A stretch of 18,184 bases of DNA from JANNRR01 sp031401675 (GCA_031401675.1 JANNRR010000058.1:1-18184), one strand, 5' to 3'; positions 6,064 through 14,711 are shown, counted from the stretch's first letter. The notes: a model not told the origin generated them from the sequence alone. Made by a program: numbers and translations.

Positions 6064-6852
6064 ATGACTTTCACCCTTGCCACCTGGAACATCAACTCGG
6101 TCCGTCTGCGCGAGGTGTTGGTCAGCAGGGTGCTGACCGAACAGGCCCCGGACATCCTGTGCCTGCAGGAATGCAAAAGCCCAGTCGACCTGATGCCGCT
6201 GGCCGCATTTGCCGCCCTGGGCTACCGGCACGTCGTGGCCCGCGGGCAGAAAAGCTACAACGGCGTGGCGATCCTGTCGAAGCTGCCGATCATCGAGGTA
6301 GGGGCCCATGATTTCGCGTCTCTGGGTCACGCGCGGCACGTGGCCGGGCGGCTGGAAAACGGCGTGACGATCCACAATTTCTATGTACCGTCGGGCGGCG
6401 ATATCCCGGACCGGACCCAGAATGAGAAGTTCGGGCAAAAGCTGGATTACCTGACACAGATGCGGGATTTCTTTCACGGCGAACCGCCGAAAAAGTCGAT
6501 TCTGGTCGGCGACCTGAACATCGCCCCGCGTGAGGATGATGTCTGGAACCACAAGCAGCTGTTGAAGATCGTCAGCCATACCCCGATCGAAATCGAGCAT
6601 CTGGGGGCGGCACAGGAATCGGGAAAGTGGGTCGATGTCACCCGCGCCGACATCCCGACCGGGCTTCTGTACAGCTGGTGGTCCTATCGGTCGTCCGACT
6701 GGGACACCGCCGACAAGGGCCGCAGACTGGATCACATCTGGGCCACCCCCGACATTGCGTCAGCTGCGCACGGCAGTCGCATTCTGCGCGCCACGCGCGG
6801 CTGGGAACAGACCAGTGACCATGTTCCGGTATTTGCCACATTTGATCTGTAG
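6064..6852 (+). CDS. xthA: Exodeoxyribonuclease III (AP endonuclease)
   Basis: This 262-aa Mg-dependent DNA-repair nuclease of the exonuclease III/APE1 family cleaves at abasic sites and degrades 3' ends. The catalytic set is visible: Asn9 (ATWNINSVR), Glu36 (LQECK), Tyr107 (NFYVPSGGD), Asp150 and Asn152 (VGDLNIAP), the RRLDHIWAT segment at 220-228, and Asp252-His253 (SDHVPV). Length is normal. ATG 6064 follows CAGGAG. It is transcribed alone or with the secreted-protein gene; 121 bp separate them. Confidence 0.96.
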   Translation: MTFTLATWNINSVRLREVLVSRVLTEQAPDILCLQECKSPVDLMPLAAFAALGYRHVVARGQKSYNGVAILSKLPIIEVGAHDFASLGHARHVAGRLENGVTIHNFYVPSGGDIPDRTQNEKFGQKLDYLTQMRDFFHGEPPKKSILVGDLNIAPREDDVWNHKQLLKIVSHTPIEIEHLGAAQESGKWVDVTRADIPTGLLYSWWSYRSSDWDTADKGRRLDHIWATPDIASAAHGSRILRATRGWEQTSDHVPVFATFDL

Positions 6853-6982
6853 CCGCGTCTGGCAGACGATTTCGCGACCGCAACGCGGCGTCAAGGCAGG
6901 GTCGGGTCTGGAATGCCGTACTGTTTTGAAGCAGCCCGCCGGCTGATCTGTTGACAAGGGAAGTTGAGAAGGGAATGGGCTG

Positions 6983-8476
6983 ATGGCCGGATGGACAAGG
7001 CGCGCCCTGCTCTTGGGAACCGGCTCCGTGCTTGGTGGCCTTGGCTATCGGGCGATTTCACCGGAACTGCCGGGGCTGGCAGCCGTTGCACCGGTTGCAG
7101 CTGTGGCGGGGGAGGGGCGGCTGAACGACGCGAGCTTGCTTAGCGAAACCCCGGTCTTTCGCCATATCGTTGTCAGGGACGATCCCGGCGAGGCGTTGGT
7201 GGCCGCGCTGCGAGCCGAGTTGAAGGCGGCGGCTGAGGAGGGGCGCGCGGTGAACATCGGCGCGGCGCGGCATTCCATGGGCGGGCAGGCTATCCCGCGC
7301 GATGGACATGCGATCACCTTTGACAATGGCTTTGTCGATGTGCGGGACGGTGCAGCAGGTGACGGCGTCTACCGTGTTCACGCCGGTGCACGCTGGCGCG
7401 ACGTGATCGCGGCGCTCGATCCGGTCGGGCTTTCCCCGAAGGTCATGCAATCCAACCATGATTTCGGCGTGGCATCGACCTTTTCGGTGAACGCCCACGG
7501 CTGGCCCACGGCGCACGGGCCGATGGGAACGACCGTTCGCAGCATCAGGATGGTTCTGGCGGATGGCAGCCTGATCACGGCGACGCGCACCGAAAATGCC
7601 GGTCTGTTTTCCGCAGCAATGGGCGGATACGGCCTGATCGGGCTGATCACCGAACTGGAGGTAGAGGCCACGCCCAACCAGATGCTGGAGCCGACGTTTG
7701 AACTGATGCCCGCAGAGGCCTTCGCCCCGTCGTTCATCACGGCGGTGAACACCCCGGACAACACTGTGAAAATGGCCTACGGTCGGCTGAACGTCGACCG
7801 CGCCGGGTTTTTCGACGACGCGATGCTGGTTACCTACCGCAACACCGAGACCGAAGTGCCGCCTGCCTCCGGGTCCGGGGTGATGTCGAAAGTATCGCGC
7901 CATATCTTCCGGGCGCAACTGGGCAACGAATGGGTCAAGCGGCGACGTTGGGGAATCGAAACCGGCATCGGTGCGCGGCTGGCAGGCGCTGCAAGCCGCA
8001 ACAGCCTGCTGAACGAGCCGGTGATCACGCTGGACGACCGCGACCCGCAGCGGACCGACATTCTGCACGAATACTTCGTGGCACCCGAGGCTTTCACCGA
8101 TTTCCTGATCGCATGCCGCGAGGTGATCCCGCAGTCTTATCAGGAACTGCTGAATGTCACGCTGCGCTACGTCGCCGCCGACCCGGACAGTCTGCTGGCC
8201 TTTGCGCCGGGGCCGCGCATTGCCGCCGTCATGCTGTTCAGTCAGGAAATGACCGCCCGCGCCGAGGCTGACATGGCCCGAATGACACGGGACCTGATCG
8301 AGCGCGTGATCGCAATTGGCGGCACCTACTATCTGCCCTATCGCCTGCATGCCACCGCCGACCAGTTGGTCCGCGCTTACCCGCGTGTCGGAGCATTTGT
8401 CGCGGCCAAACGCGCGGTGGACCCGGGCACGGTTTTGCGCAATGGCTTGTGGGACAATTATCTGGGGACGCTATGA
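6983..8476 (+). CDS. Tat-exported FAD-binding oxidoreductase (PCMH/VAO type)
   Basis: This 497-aa protein belongs to the FAD_binding_4 (GlcD/VAO-like) flavoproteins. The N-terminus (TRRALLLG then a hydrophobic stretch to about residue 45) is a twin-arginine signal, so the folded flavoprotein is probably exported or membrane-anchored. In the FAD domain, ARHSMGGQ places His97 where sugar and alditol oxidases of this superfamily bind FAD covalently; NAHG (170-173) and GGYGLIG (214-220) are further FAD-site motifs. A substrate domain follows and the C-terminus ends normally. The substrate is unknown. ATG 6983 has a GAAGGGA site upstream. Its TGA overlaps the next ATG (ATGA), starting a coupled four-gene unit whose other members are membrane proteins, so these may be partners or electron acceptors. 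Confidence 0.9.
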   Translation: MAGWTRRALLLGTGSVLGGLGYRAISPELPGLAAVAPVAAVAGEGRLNDASLLSETPVFRHIVVRDDPGEALVAALRAELKAAAEEGRAVNIGAARHSMGGQAIPRDGHAITFDNGFVDVRDGAAGDGVYRVHAGARWRDVIAALDPVGLSPKVMQSNHDFGVASTFSVNAHGWPTAHGPMGTTVRSIRMVLADGSLITATRTENAGLFSAAMGGYGLIGLITELEVEATPNQMLEPTFELMPAEAFAPSFITAVNTPDNTVKMAYGRLNVDRAGFFDDAMLVTYRNTETEVPPASGSGVMSKVSRHIFRAQLGNEWVKRRRWGIETGIGARLAGAASRNSLLNEPVITLDDRDPQRTDILHEYFVAPEAFTDFLIACREVIPQSYQELLNVTLRYVAADPDSLLAFAPGPRIAAVMLFSQEMTARAEADMARMTRDLIERVIAIGGTYYLPYRLHATADQLVRAYPRVGAFVAAKRAVDPGTVLRNGLWDNYLGTL

Positions 8477-8874
8477 CGCTGATCCGATTCATCTGCCTTG
8501 GCTATTTCATGGCGCTGACCGGGGCGGCGGCGCTGAACTATATCCCCGGACTGACCGATGCCGATGGCCGCGCCTTCGGCATCTTTGCCCTGGATATCTT
8601 TGACGACGCACTGCACCTTGGCTCGGCCCTCTGGGCGCTTGGCGCCGCGCTGGTGTCGCACCGCGCGTCGCGGTTCTTCCTTCTGGTGTTCGGTGCGCTG
8701 TATCTGGGCGACGGCCTGCTGGGTCTGGCAACCGGGTCTGGCTACCTTGACCTAGGCATCTTCACCAATGGCGTTCTTGCGCAACCGCTGGCGTTCAGGC
8801 TTCTGGCCAACCTGCCGCACATCGGGCTGGGCGGCTTTGCGCTGATCTCCGGCCTGCGCTGGGGGCGCGGATGA
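8473..8874 (+). CDS. Four-helix membrane protein (DUF4383-like)
   Basis: This 133-aa protein has four hydrophobic segments (about 4-20, 47-66, 70-90 and 108-128). Helix 2 begins with a DDALHLGSALWALGA motif and helix 4 with LPHIGLGGFALISG, so His residues lie at both helix starts. This fits small DUF4383-like membrane proteins; the assignment is by pattern only. ATG 8473 overlaps the stop of the FAD oxidase gene by 4 nt and the gene's own stop overlaps the next start by 4 nt. Its fixed place behind an exported flavoprotein suggests a membrane partner. Confidence 0.82.
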   Translation: MTLIRFICLGYFMALTGAAALNYIPGLTDADGRAFGIFALDIFDDALHLGSALWALGAALVSHRASRFFLLVFGALYLGDGLLGLATGSGYLDLGIFTNGVLAQPLAFRLLANLPHIGLGGFALISGLRWGRG

Positions 8875-9929
8875 TCCGCTTTGTGGTGCGCTGGACCCGG
8901 CGCGGGCTGACCGTGCTGTTGCTCCTGACGCTGGCGCTGCTGGCGCCGGTGGCCTGGGTCGAGGGCATGTGCCGACCGACGATCACGTCCGGAAGCTACA
9001 GCCCGCTGATCACCGATCCGGCCGAACAGCGGCCCGAGGCGCGGACGCTGCTCACCTATCCGGAATGGCATATCGTGCATGCGTACGAAGATTACGCCCA
9101 GGTGATCACCGCGGGCGACCCGCATGATTTTGCCTTCCTGCAAAGCATCTGGGGTTTTTGGGATTCACTCTGCACCCTGTCGCTTGCGACAGGCGATCAT
9201 GGGGGATTCCCGTGGGAAACCAAGCAGATGGTCTACGTGATCGGCGTCAGCTTCACCGCCGAACTGGGGCTGAAAGGGCTGTATGAAGAATCCGCCGGGC
9301 GCGCCTTCGCCCTGTTTCGCGGGCCGGACCATGCGCCGCTTGACCGGCTTTCGGCCAAGCAGGCGGCGGACTATGCGACCTTTCTGCAGCAGGTTCCGTG
9401 GTACCTCTGGGATTTCGCCGCCGACGCCCGGGCCTTGCAGGACGCCGCCACCGGCGCATGGCGTGACCGCGAACGGGCGCTGGCCCTAGGTCTGGAATTT
9501 CGAACAAAAGCTGCCTATGCCAAGGTGATCGCCGCCGCCGTCGCCGGGGTCGGAGGCGACAAGCCGACCATCCGCTCGGTGGTCAGCGGCCTGCCGCGTG
9601 CGGCACTTGCTGATATCGAGGGCGTGACGGTCATCGGCGACCGACCCGACGGGCAGGAGATCGAGACGCCGCGCTACCGGTCCTTCACGCTGATCCTGCA
9701 GGCGATAGCCAAGGCCGGCGGGCAAGTGGTCGAGATTGCCGGAAATGACGACATCATGCTGACCGTGCTGTCGCCGGATCCGTGGGAACAGGGCGAGATC
9801 TTTCAGATGGAGCGGCAGGGGTTCGGCGACTACCGCCACCTGCTTCTGGTCAAGGTGGCGGACCTGTCGGCGACGCTGAACGGTCTGCGGGCGCGGGGAT
9901 TGGAACTGGAACAGGTGCATGATTATTAG
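8871..9929 (+). CDS. Membrane-anchored protein of unknown function
   Basis: This 352-aa protein has one N-terminal membrane helix (about 13-30) preceded by Arg residues (WTRRG), then a large presumably periplasmic domain. Conserved-looking blocks are TYPEWHIVHAYEDYA (62-76), GFWDSLC (95-101), GVSFTAELGLKGLYEE (125-140), and ETPRYRSFT with EIAGND near the C-terminus (265-293). I recall this pattern as a conserved hypothetical family found near flavoproteins, but no function is known to me. It starts at an ATGA overlap with the upstream membrane protein and overlaps the next gene by 11 nt. Confidence 0.82.
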   Translation: MIRFVVRWTRRGLTVLLLLTLALLAPVAWVEGMCRPTITSGSYSPLITDPAEQRPEARTLLTYPEWHIVHAYEDYAQVITAGDPHDFAFLQSIWGFWDSLCTLSLATGDHGGFPWETKQMVYVIGVSFTAELGLKGLYEESAGRAFALFRGPDHAPLDRLSAKQAADYATFLQQVPWYLWDFAADARALQDAATGAWRDRERALALGLEFRTKAAYAKVIAAAVAGVGGDKPTIRSVVSGLPRAALADIEGVTVIGDRPDGQEIETPRYRSFTLILQAIAKAGGQVVEIAGNDDIMLTVLSPDPWEQGEIFQMERQGFGDYRHLLLVKVADLSATLNGLRARGLELEQVHDY

Positions 9930-10185
9930 GCTCGCGCTGGTCGCCGTCGTCTGGTTCGGCCTGCTGGTCGGGGTCACGCGCTTTTCCGATGCGGCCCCGG
10001 CGGCGCTGGTTCTGTTTCCGGGCAAGAACCTGTTGTCGCATCTGCCGCAGGGCGTGGCGGTGACCGGGCGCACCACCTTCAGCGTTACCCTGCGCAGCAC
10101 CAACCCGGCGCTGGCGGAACGTCTGTACCGGGCCGGGGCCTGGGTCGTGCTGCCTGCCGGGCTGGACGGCTGTCTGACCCGATGA
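9919..10185 (+). CDS. Small single-helix membrane-anchored protein
   Basis: This 88-aa protein has an N-terminal hydrophobic helix (about 3-19) and a short soluble tail containing FPGKNLLSHLPQGVAVTGRTTFSV. No family is recognised. Its ATG lies inside the end of the upstream gene (11-nt overlap) with GGAACAGG upstream, so it is the last member of the coupled cassette. The codon pattern matches its neighbours. Confidence 0.7.
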   Translation: MIIRLALVAVVWFGLLVGVTRFSDAAPAALVLFPGKNLLSHLPQGVAVTGRTTFSVTLRSTNPALAERLYRAGAWVVLPAGLDGCLTR

Positions 10186-10208
10186 CAGTCGATCCGACCC
10201 GCTGACAG
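10176..10208. repeat. Two 13-bp direct repeats at the end of the cassette
   Basis: GACCCGATGACAG (10176-10188) and GACCCGCTGACAG (10196-10208) differ at one base and are 20 bp apart. The first spans the stop codon of the 88-aa gene. They may be a remnant of an insertion or a protein-binding pair; nothing decides between these. Confidence 0.5.
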
Positions 10209-10238
10209 ACCGGCCCCGCCCTTGCGCAGCCCCCCCTT

Positions 10239-10259
10239 TTGCGCCATCTAACGGCGCAA
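10239..10259 (+). promoter_or_regulatory. Hairpin in the leader of the thioredoxin-like gene
   Basis: TTGCGCC (10239-10245), loop ATCTAAC, GGCGCAA (10253-10259) is a perfect 7-bp stem 26 nt before the ATG at 10286. A second copy of the left arm, CTTGCGC (10221-10227), can pair with GCGCAAG (10254-10260) instead, so two mutually exclusive folds are possible. No T-tract follows, so it is not an intrinsic terminator. Confidence 0.4.
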
Positions 10260-10285
10260 GCAAGTGCGACGCAGGAGTGCAGATC

Positions 10286-11194
10286 ATGCTGGAATTCGGA
10301 GCCAAGGCCGCCCCCGCCGCAGCCGCCCCGCTGGTCAAGGACGCGACAGAAGCCAGCTTTCTGGCCGATGTGATCGAAGCCAGCCGCGAGGTCCCGATCA
10401 TCGTCGATTTCTGGGCAACCTGGTGCGGGCCCTGCAAGACCCTGACCCCGGCGCTGGAAGCTGCCGTGGCCGCTGCCAAGGGCAAGGTGCGGATGGTCAA
10501 GGTCGATGTCGACAAGAACCCGCGCATCTCGGCGCAGTTGCGAGTTCAATCGATTCCGACGATCTACGCCTTTTGGCAGGGCCAGCCGGTCGATGGCTTC
10601 CAGGGCGCGGTGCCGCCGTCCGAGATCAAGGCCTTCATCGACCGGGTGTCGGCCTTGGGTGGCGATGGCGGGCTGGCCGACGCCCTGGCCTCCGCCGAAG
10701 CGATGCTGGCCGAGGGCGCGGCGGTGGATGCCGCCGAAACCTTCGCCGCCATTCTGGCCGAGGAGCCGGAGAATGCCGCCGCCTATGCCGGGTTGGCGCG
10801 CACGCATCTGGCGATGGGGCAACTGGATCAGGCCGAGGCGCTTCTGAACGCCGCCCCCGCCAAAATGGCCAAGACGGTCGAGATCGAGGCGGCGCGGGCA
10901 CAACTGGAACTGGCGCGGCAGGCGGCAAAGGCCGGACCGGTCGATCTCTTGCGCGCGGCAGTGGACGCCGACCCGACGGACCGGCAGGCGCGCTTCGATC
11001 TGGCCACCGCCCTGCATGCCGCCGGCGATGTGGATGGCGCGGTCGACACCCTGTTGGAGCTGTTCCGGCTGGACCGGGAATGGAACGACGGTGCCGCCAA
11101 GGCGCAGCTGTTCACGATCTTCGAGGCGTTGAAACCTCAGGACCCGATTGTCCTGAAAGGCCGCCGCCGCCTGAGTTCAATGATATTTGCCTGA
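10286..11194 (+). CDS. cnoX: Thioredoxin-TPR co-chaperone (CnoX/YbbN family)
   Basis: This 302-aa cytoplasmic protein has a thioredoxin domain (about 17-125) with an intact WCGPC active site (Cys47, Cys50) and SIPTIYAF carrying the cis-Pro, followed by a helical Ala-rich TPR-like region to the C-terminus. This is the layout of CnoX/YbbN, which holds client proteins under oxidative or chlorine stress and passes them to chaperones. Unlike E. coli CnoX it keeps both active-site cysteines, as known for Caulobacter. ATG 10286 is preferred over the in-frame GTG 10277 because GCAGGAG ends about 8 nt before the ATG and overlaps the GTG. A hairpin lies in its leader. It is followed by the LON-domain gene 26 bp downstream. 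Confidence 0.9.
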   Translation: MLEFGAKAAPAAAAPLVKDATEASFLADVIEASREVPIIVDFWATWCGPCKTLTPALEAAVAAAKGKVRMVKVDVDKNPRISAQLRVQSIPTIYAFWQGQPVDGFQGAVPPSEIKAFIDRVSALGGDGGLADALASAEAMLAEGAAVDAAETFAAILAEEPENAAAYAGLARTHLAMGQLDQAEALLNAAPAKMAKTVEIEAARAQLELARQAAKAGPVDLLRAAVDADPTDRQARFDLATALHAAGDVDGAVDTLLELFRLDREWNDGAAKAQLFTIFEALKPQDPIVLKGRRRLSSMIFA

Positions 11195-11220
11195 GGGCGG
11201 GGACGGACTAGATACAGATC

Positions 11221-11865
11221 ATGATTTGGCAGCATGATCTTCCCGACACAATCCCGTTGTTCCCGTTGCCGGGGGCGCTGCTGTTGCCGCGCGCCCGTCT
11301 GCCGCTACACATCTTCGAGCCGCGTTATCTGCAGATGCTCGAGGACACGATGAAGCTGCCGCACCGCCTGATCGGGATGATCCAGCCGCGCGAGGTTCCG
11401 GCAGGGTCCGACAAACGGCTGCATGCCATCGGTTGCGCCGGGCGGCTGACGCAGTTTTCGGAAACCGAGGATGGGCGCTACATGGTGACGTTGACGGGCA
11501 TCTCTCGGTTCCGCATCGGCAAGGAGGTGGCGGGTTTCAGCCCCTATCCGCGCGCCGAGGTAACCTGGACCGGGTTCGACCGGGATCTGGGGCAGCCCGA
11601 AGTTGATGCCGAGTTTCGGCGCCCGCCGTTCATGGCGCTGCTGGGCAAGTATTTCCAGGCGCAGCACCTGTCGACCGATTGGTCGAGCATGAAGGAAGCC
11701 GACGATGAACTGCTGATCAACTCGCTTTCGATGCTGTGTCCGTTCGATGCCGAGGACAAGCAGGCGCTTTTGGAAGCGCCGTCTCTGACAACCCGGCGCG
11801 AAACCCTGGTGACTCTGCTGGAGTTTGCCATGCGCGGCGGCAACGGCGACGAGGTGATGCAATGA
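11221..11865 (+). CDS. LON peptidase substrate-binding-domain protein
   Basis: This 214-aa protein corresponds to the N-terminal substrate-binding domain of Lon protease standing alone. It opens with the family pattern IPLFPLPGALLLPRARLPLHIFEPRYLQML and contains MIQP and GCAGRL segments typical of the fold. There is no ATPase or protease domain, so it is not a protease by itself. Its exact role is unknown. The start at 11221 has only a weak ribosome-binding site. It ends in an ATGA overlap with the Trm112-like gene. Confidence 0.92.
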   Translation: MIWQHDLPDTIPLFPLPGALLLPRARLPLHIFEPRYLQMLEDTMKLPHRLIGMIQPREVPAGSDKRLHAIGCAGRLTQFSETEDGRYMVTLTGISRFRIGKEVAGFSPYPRAEVTWTGFDRDLGQPEVDAEFRRPPFMALLGKYFQAQHLSTDWSSMKEADDELLINSLSMLCPFDAEDKQALLEAPSLTTRRETLVTLLEFAMRGGNGDEVMQ

Positions 11866-12041
11866 CCGAAACGCCGTTCGACCGCAGAATGCTGGAGGCG
11901 CTGGTCTGCCCGTTGACCGGCTCTCCGCTGGCCTACGATGCCGAGCGTCAGGAACTGATCTCGAAACCGGCGCATCTGGCCTTTCCGATCCGGGGCGGGG
12001 TGCCGATCATGCTGCTGGAAGAAGCCCGCCGGATCGAATAG
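11862..12041 (+). CDS. Trm112/YcaR family small protein (UPF0434)
   Basis: This 59-aa protein matches the YcaR/UPF0434 family: MLEALVCPLTGSPLAYD, then the QELIS and LAFPIRGGVPIMLLEEAR segments. In many members a zinc site uses CPxC and a further Cys; here only one Cys remains (VCPLTG), so this subgroup is probably metal-free. Trm112 proteins partner methyltransferases in archaea and eukaryotes; the bacterial role is unclear. ATG 11862 overlaps the stop of the upstream gene by 4 nt, so they are coupled. It converges on the UbiH-family gene. Confidence 0.9.
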   Translation: MTETPFDRRMLEALVCPLTGSPLAYDAERQELISKPAHLAFPIRGGVPIMLLEEARRIE

Positions 12042-12077
12042 GGCGCAAGTGCGATTGCGTCGATGGTCAGCAGCCTG

Positions 12078-13301
12078 CTAGATCGGTCTGCCCTGCATCA
12101 GCCTTGGCAGGTCGCCGGTCAGGCCGGCGGCCTCGCGGATCAGACGGCGGCGCAAGCCCGGCAAGCCGTTGACCAGCCCCAGACCAAGGTCGCGCACCGA
12201 GCGCAACAGGGCATTGTCATTTGAAAACAGATGGTTGAAACCATCGGTCGCCAGCGCAAGCGACGCGGTGTCGAACCGCCGCCATTGCTGATACCGGACC
12301 AGCACCGGCGCTGCCCCGATGTCCTCACCGCGGCGACGGCTTTCCGTCAGCACCTCTGCAAGCGCCGCCACGTCCCGCAGGCCAAGGTTCAGGCCCTGAC
12401 CCGCCAGCGGGTGAATGCCATGCGCCGCATCTCCGACCAATGCCAGTCGCGGCGCGACCATGGCCGAGGCCAGGCTGAGGCCAAGCGGGTAGCTGTAGCG
12501 TGCGCCGGTCAGCGCAATCGCTCCGAGAAAGTCGCCGAACCGCGGGCGCAGGACCGTCAGAAAGTCCGCGTCCGACATCGCCAGGATCGCTTCGGCCTGC
12601 GCCGTGGCTTCGGACCAGACGATCGAGCTGCGGTTGCCGGTCAGCGGCAGGATGGCCAGCGGACCGGCGGGCATGAAGAACTGATGCGCAATGCCGTGAT
12701 GCGGCAGCGCATGGCTGACGGCGGTAACCAGCGCGGTCTGACCATAGACCCAGCCGATCCGCCGGATACCCGCACGGGTGGCGGTGCCAGAGGCGCGACC
12801 ATCGGCACCGACCAGCAACCGGGCGGCCAGCGCTTCCCCCGAGGCGAGTGAAATGCTGGCACTGAAGGAGCTGATCGCTTGCGCCGTGACGGTCTGGCCG
12901 GTCAGGTGGCGCACCGAACTTCCGGCCAGCGCAGCCAGCAGGGCGCGGCGCAGATGGCGGTCCTCGACCATCCAGCCCATCGGCCCTTCCTCGATCTCGG
13001 CATGATCAAAGATCAGGACCTGCGGCGCCGGACCACTGCCCGCATGGCCGTCCCCGGCCCGCACCTGCAGGATCGGTTGCGCCTGCGCCGCAAGGCCGGG
13101 CCAGACGCCCAATGCCGCCAACAGCCGCTGCGCCCCAAGGTTCAGCGCGTAGCTGCGGCCGTCGAAGTCGTCGGCCTGCAGCGTGGCCAGCGGCTGGCTG
13201 TCGATCAGCGTCACGGCATGGCCGGCACCGGCCAGCGCCAGCGCCAGACTGCACCCGTTCAGGCCGCCGCCCACGATCAGGATATCGGCATCATGCGTCA
13301 T
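12078..13301 (-). CDS. UbiH/UbiF-family FAD monooxygenase (ubiquinone biosynthesis)
   Basis: This 407-aa flavoprotein hydroxylase belongs to the UbiH/UbiF/VisC/COQ6 family, which hydroxylates the ubiquinone ring. The N-terminal dinucleotide motif VGGGLNG is at 10-16, the middle FAD motif VGADGR at 164-169, and the C-terminal GDAAHGIHPLAGQGLNLGLRD at 290-310; all are intact. ATG 13301 (MTHDADILIVGGG) is chosen over the longer frame because the Rossmann fold starts at once and AAGGA lies upstream. Which ring position it hydroxylates cannot be told from sequence. It is divergent from the amidase; 78 bp separate the starts and must contain both promoters. Confidence 0.93.
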   Translation of the reverse strand: MTHDADILIVGGGLNGCSLALALAGAGHAVTLIDSQPLATLQADDFDGRSYALNLGAQRLLAALGVWPGLAAQAQPILQVRAGDGHAGSGPAPQVLIFDHAEIEEGPMGWMVEDRHLRRALLAALAGSSVRHLTGQTVTAQAISSFSASISLASGEALAARLLVGADGRASGTATRAGIRRIGWVYGQTALVTAVSHALPHHGIAHQFFMPAGPLAILPLTGNRSSIVWSEATAQAEAILAMSDADFLTVLRPRFGDFLGAIALTGARYSYPLGLSLASAMVAPRLALVGDAAHGIHPLAGQGLNLGLRDVAALAEVLTESRRRGEDIGAAPVLVRYQQWRRFDTASLALATDGFNHLFSNDNALLRSVRDLGLGLVNGLPGLRRRLIREAAGLTGDLPRLMQGRPI

Positions 13302-13379
13302 GTCCTTCACTATCGCCGGGCGGGCGGGATTGTCCATGTGCCGATCCGCCGCTACCGTTGCCGCAAACAGGAGGCGCGG

Positions 13380-14711
13380 ATGAGCAGCGATTGGCTGAAG
13401 CTGACGGCGGCAGAGTTGGGGCGGCGGATCGGCTCCGGCCGGATCAATGCGGTGGAACTGACTGAGGCCTGTCTGGACGCCAGCAGCAGCCATCCGTTGC
13501 AGTCACGCATCTACGCGCTGATGACGCCGGGGCGGGCGCGCACCGAAGCGCTGGCGGCAGCGGCGCGGGCCAAGGCCGGGCACCGGCGCGGGCTGCTGGA
13601 CGGCGTGCCGGTCAGCTGGAAGGATTTGTACGACACCGCAGGCGTGGCGACCGAGGCCGGATCGGCGCTGCTGGCGGGCCGGGTGCCGGTGGCCGATGCC
13701 GAAGTGTTGCGGCTGGCAACAGCGGCCGGGCTGGTCTGTCTGGGCAAAACCCACATGTCGGAACTGGCCTTTTCCGGGCTGGGGCTGAACCCGGTGACCG
13801 CGACGCCGCCCTGCGTCAATGATGCCGCAGCGGTGCCCGGCGGCAGCTCGTCGGGGGCGGCGGCGTCGGTGGCCTTTGGTCTGGCCCCGGCGGCGATCGG
13901 CTCGGATTCCGGCGGGTCGGTCCGGTTGCCGGCGGCGTGGAACGATCTGGTCGGGCTGAAAACCACAGCCGGGCGGCTGTCGCTGGCCGGGGTGGTGCCG
14001 CTGTTCGCGCGCTTTGATACGGTGGGGCCGCTGACCCGGTCGGTCGAGGATGCGGCGCTGCTGCTGGCGGTGCTGGAGGGGGGCAAGCCCGCCGATCTGC
14101 GGGGTGCAAGTCTGGCGGGTCTGCGGCTGATGGTGCTGGACACGCTGGCGATGGACGCACTTCGTCCGGAACCGGCGCAAGGGTTCGGGCGGGCGGTTGA
14201 CCGGATGGCGGTGGCGGGCGCGGTAATCGAGCATCGCGCGGTACCGCTGGTAGCCGAAGCGATGGGTCTGACGGCCGTTCTGTGCACGGCAGAAGCCTAT
14301 GGCATCTGGCGTGAAACCATCGAAGCCGCCCCCGAAAAGATGTTTCCGCGAATTCTTGAGCGGTTTCGCTCGGGTGCCGGGTTTCTGGCGGCCGACTATG
14401 TGGCGGCCTGGCGGCGGCTGGACCAGTTGCGCCTGGACTGGGCGGCGGCGGTGGCAGGCTATGACGCGGTGATCCTGCCAACCTCGCCGATCCTGCCGCC
14501 AAATGCCGACCGGTTGCTGGCCGATGCCAACTACTATGCGCAGGAAAACCTGCTGGCCCTTCGCAACACCCGCATGGGCAATCTGCTGGGCCTGTGCGCC
14601 CTGACGCTGCCAACCGGGGTGCCATCGGCGGGGATCACCCTGATGGCGGCACCGGGGGCAGAGGAGCGGCTGTTGCGGCTGGGCGTGGCCACAGAGGCGG
14701 CGCTGCGGTAA
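13380..14711 (+). CDS. Amidase-signature hydrolase
   Basis: This 443-aa protein of the amidase signature family hydrolyses amide bonds through a Ser-cisSer-Lys triad. Lys81 (GVPVSWKD), Ser156 (PGGSSSG) and Ser180 (GSDSGGSVR) are spaced exactly as in GatA-type enzymes, so it should be active. Length fits a stand-alone amidase. It is not an obvious GatA, because no gatB/gatC lie nearby and the sequence is divergent. ATG 13380 has AGGAGG six bases upstream. Substrate unknown. The aminotransferase gene follows after 126 bp. Confidence 0.93.
   Translation: MSSDWLKLTAAELGRRIGSGRINAVELTEACLDASSSHPLQSRIYALMTPGRARTEALAAAARAKAGHRRGLLDGVPVSWKDLYDTAGVATEAGSALLAGRVPVADAEVLRLATAAGLVCLGKTHMSELAFSGLGLNPVTATPPCVNDAAAVPGGSSSGAAASVAFGLAPAAIGSDSGGSVRLPAAWNDLVGLKTTAGRLSLAGVVPLFARFDTVGPLTRSVEDAALLLAVLEGGKPADLRGASLAGLRLMVLDTLAMDALRPEPAQGFGRAVDRMAVAGAVIEHRAVPLVAEAMGLTAVLCTAEAYGIWRETIEAAPEKMFPRILERFRSGAGFLAADYVAAWRRLDQLRLDWAAAVAGYDAVILPTSPILPPNADRLLADANYYAQENLLALRNTRMGNLLGLCALTLPTGVPSAGITLMAAPGAEERLLRLGVATEAALR

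Noticed and set aside
7058..8350. 430-codon frame on the minus strand
   Set aside because: Antisense shadow of the FAD oxidase gene.
10264..11211. 315-codon plus-strand frame overlapping cnoX
   Set aside because: Arg/Gly-rich out-of-frame translation; the cnoX frame carries the WCGPC motif.
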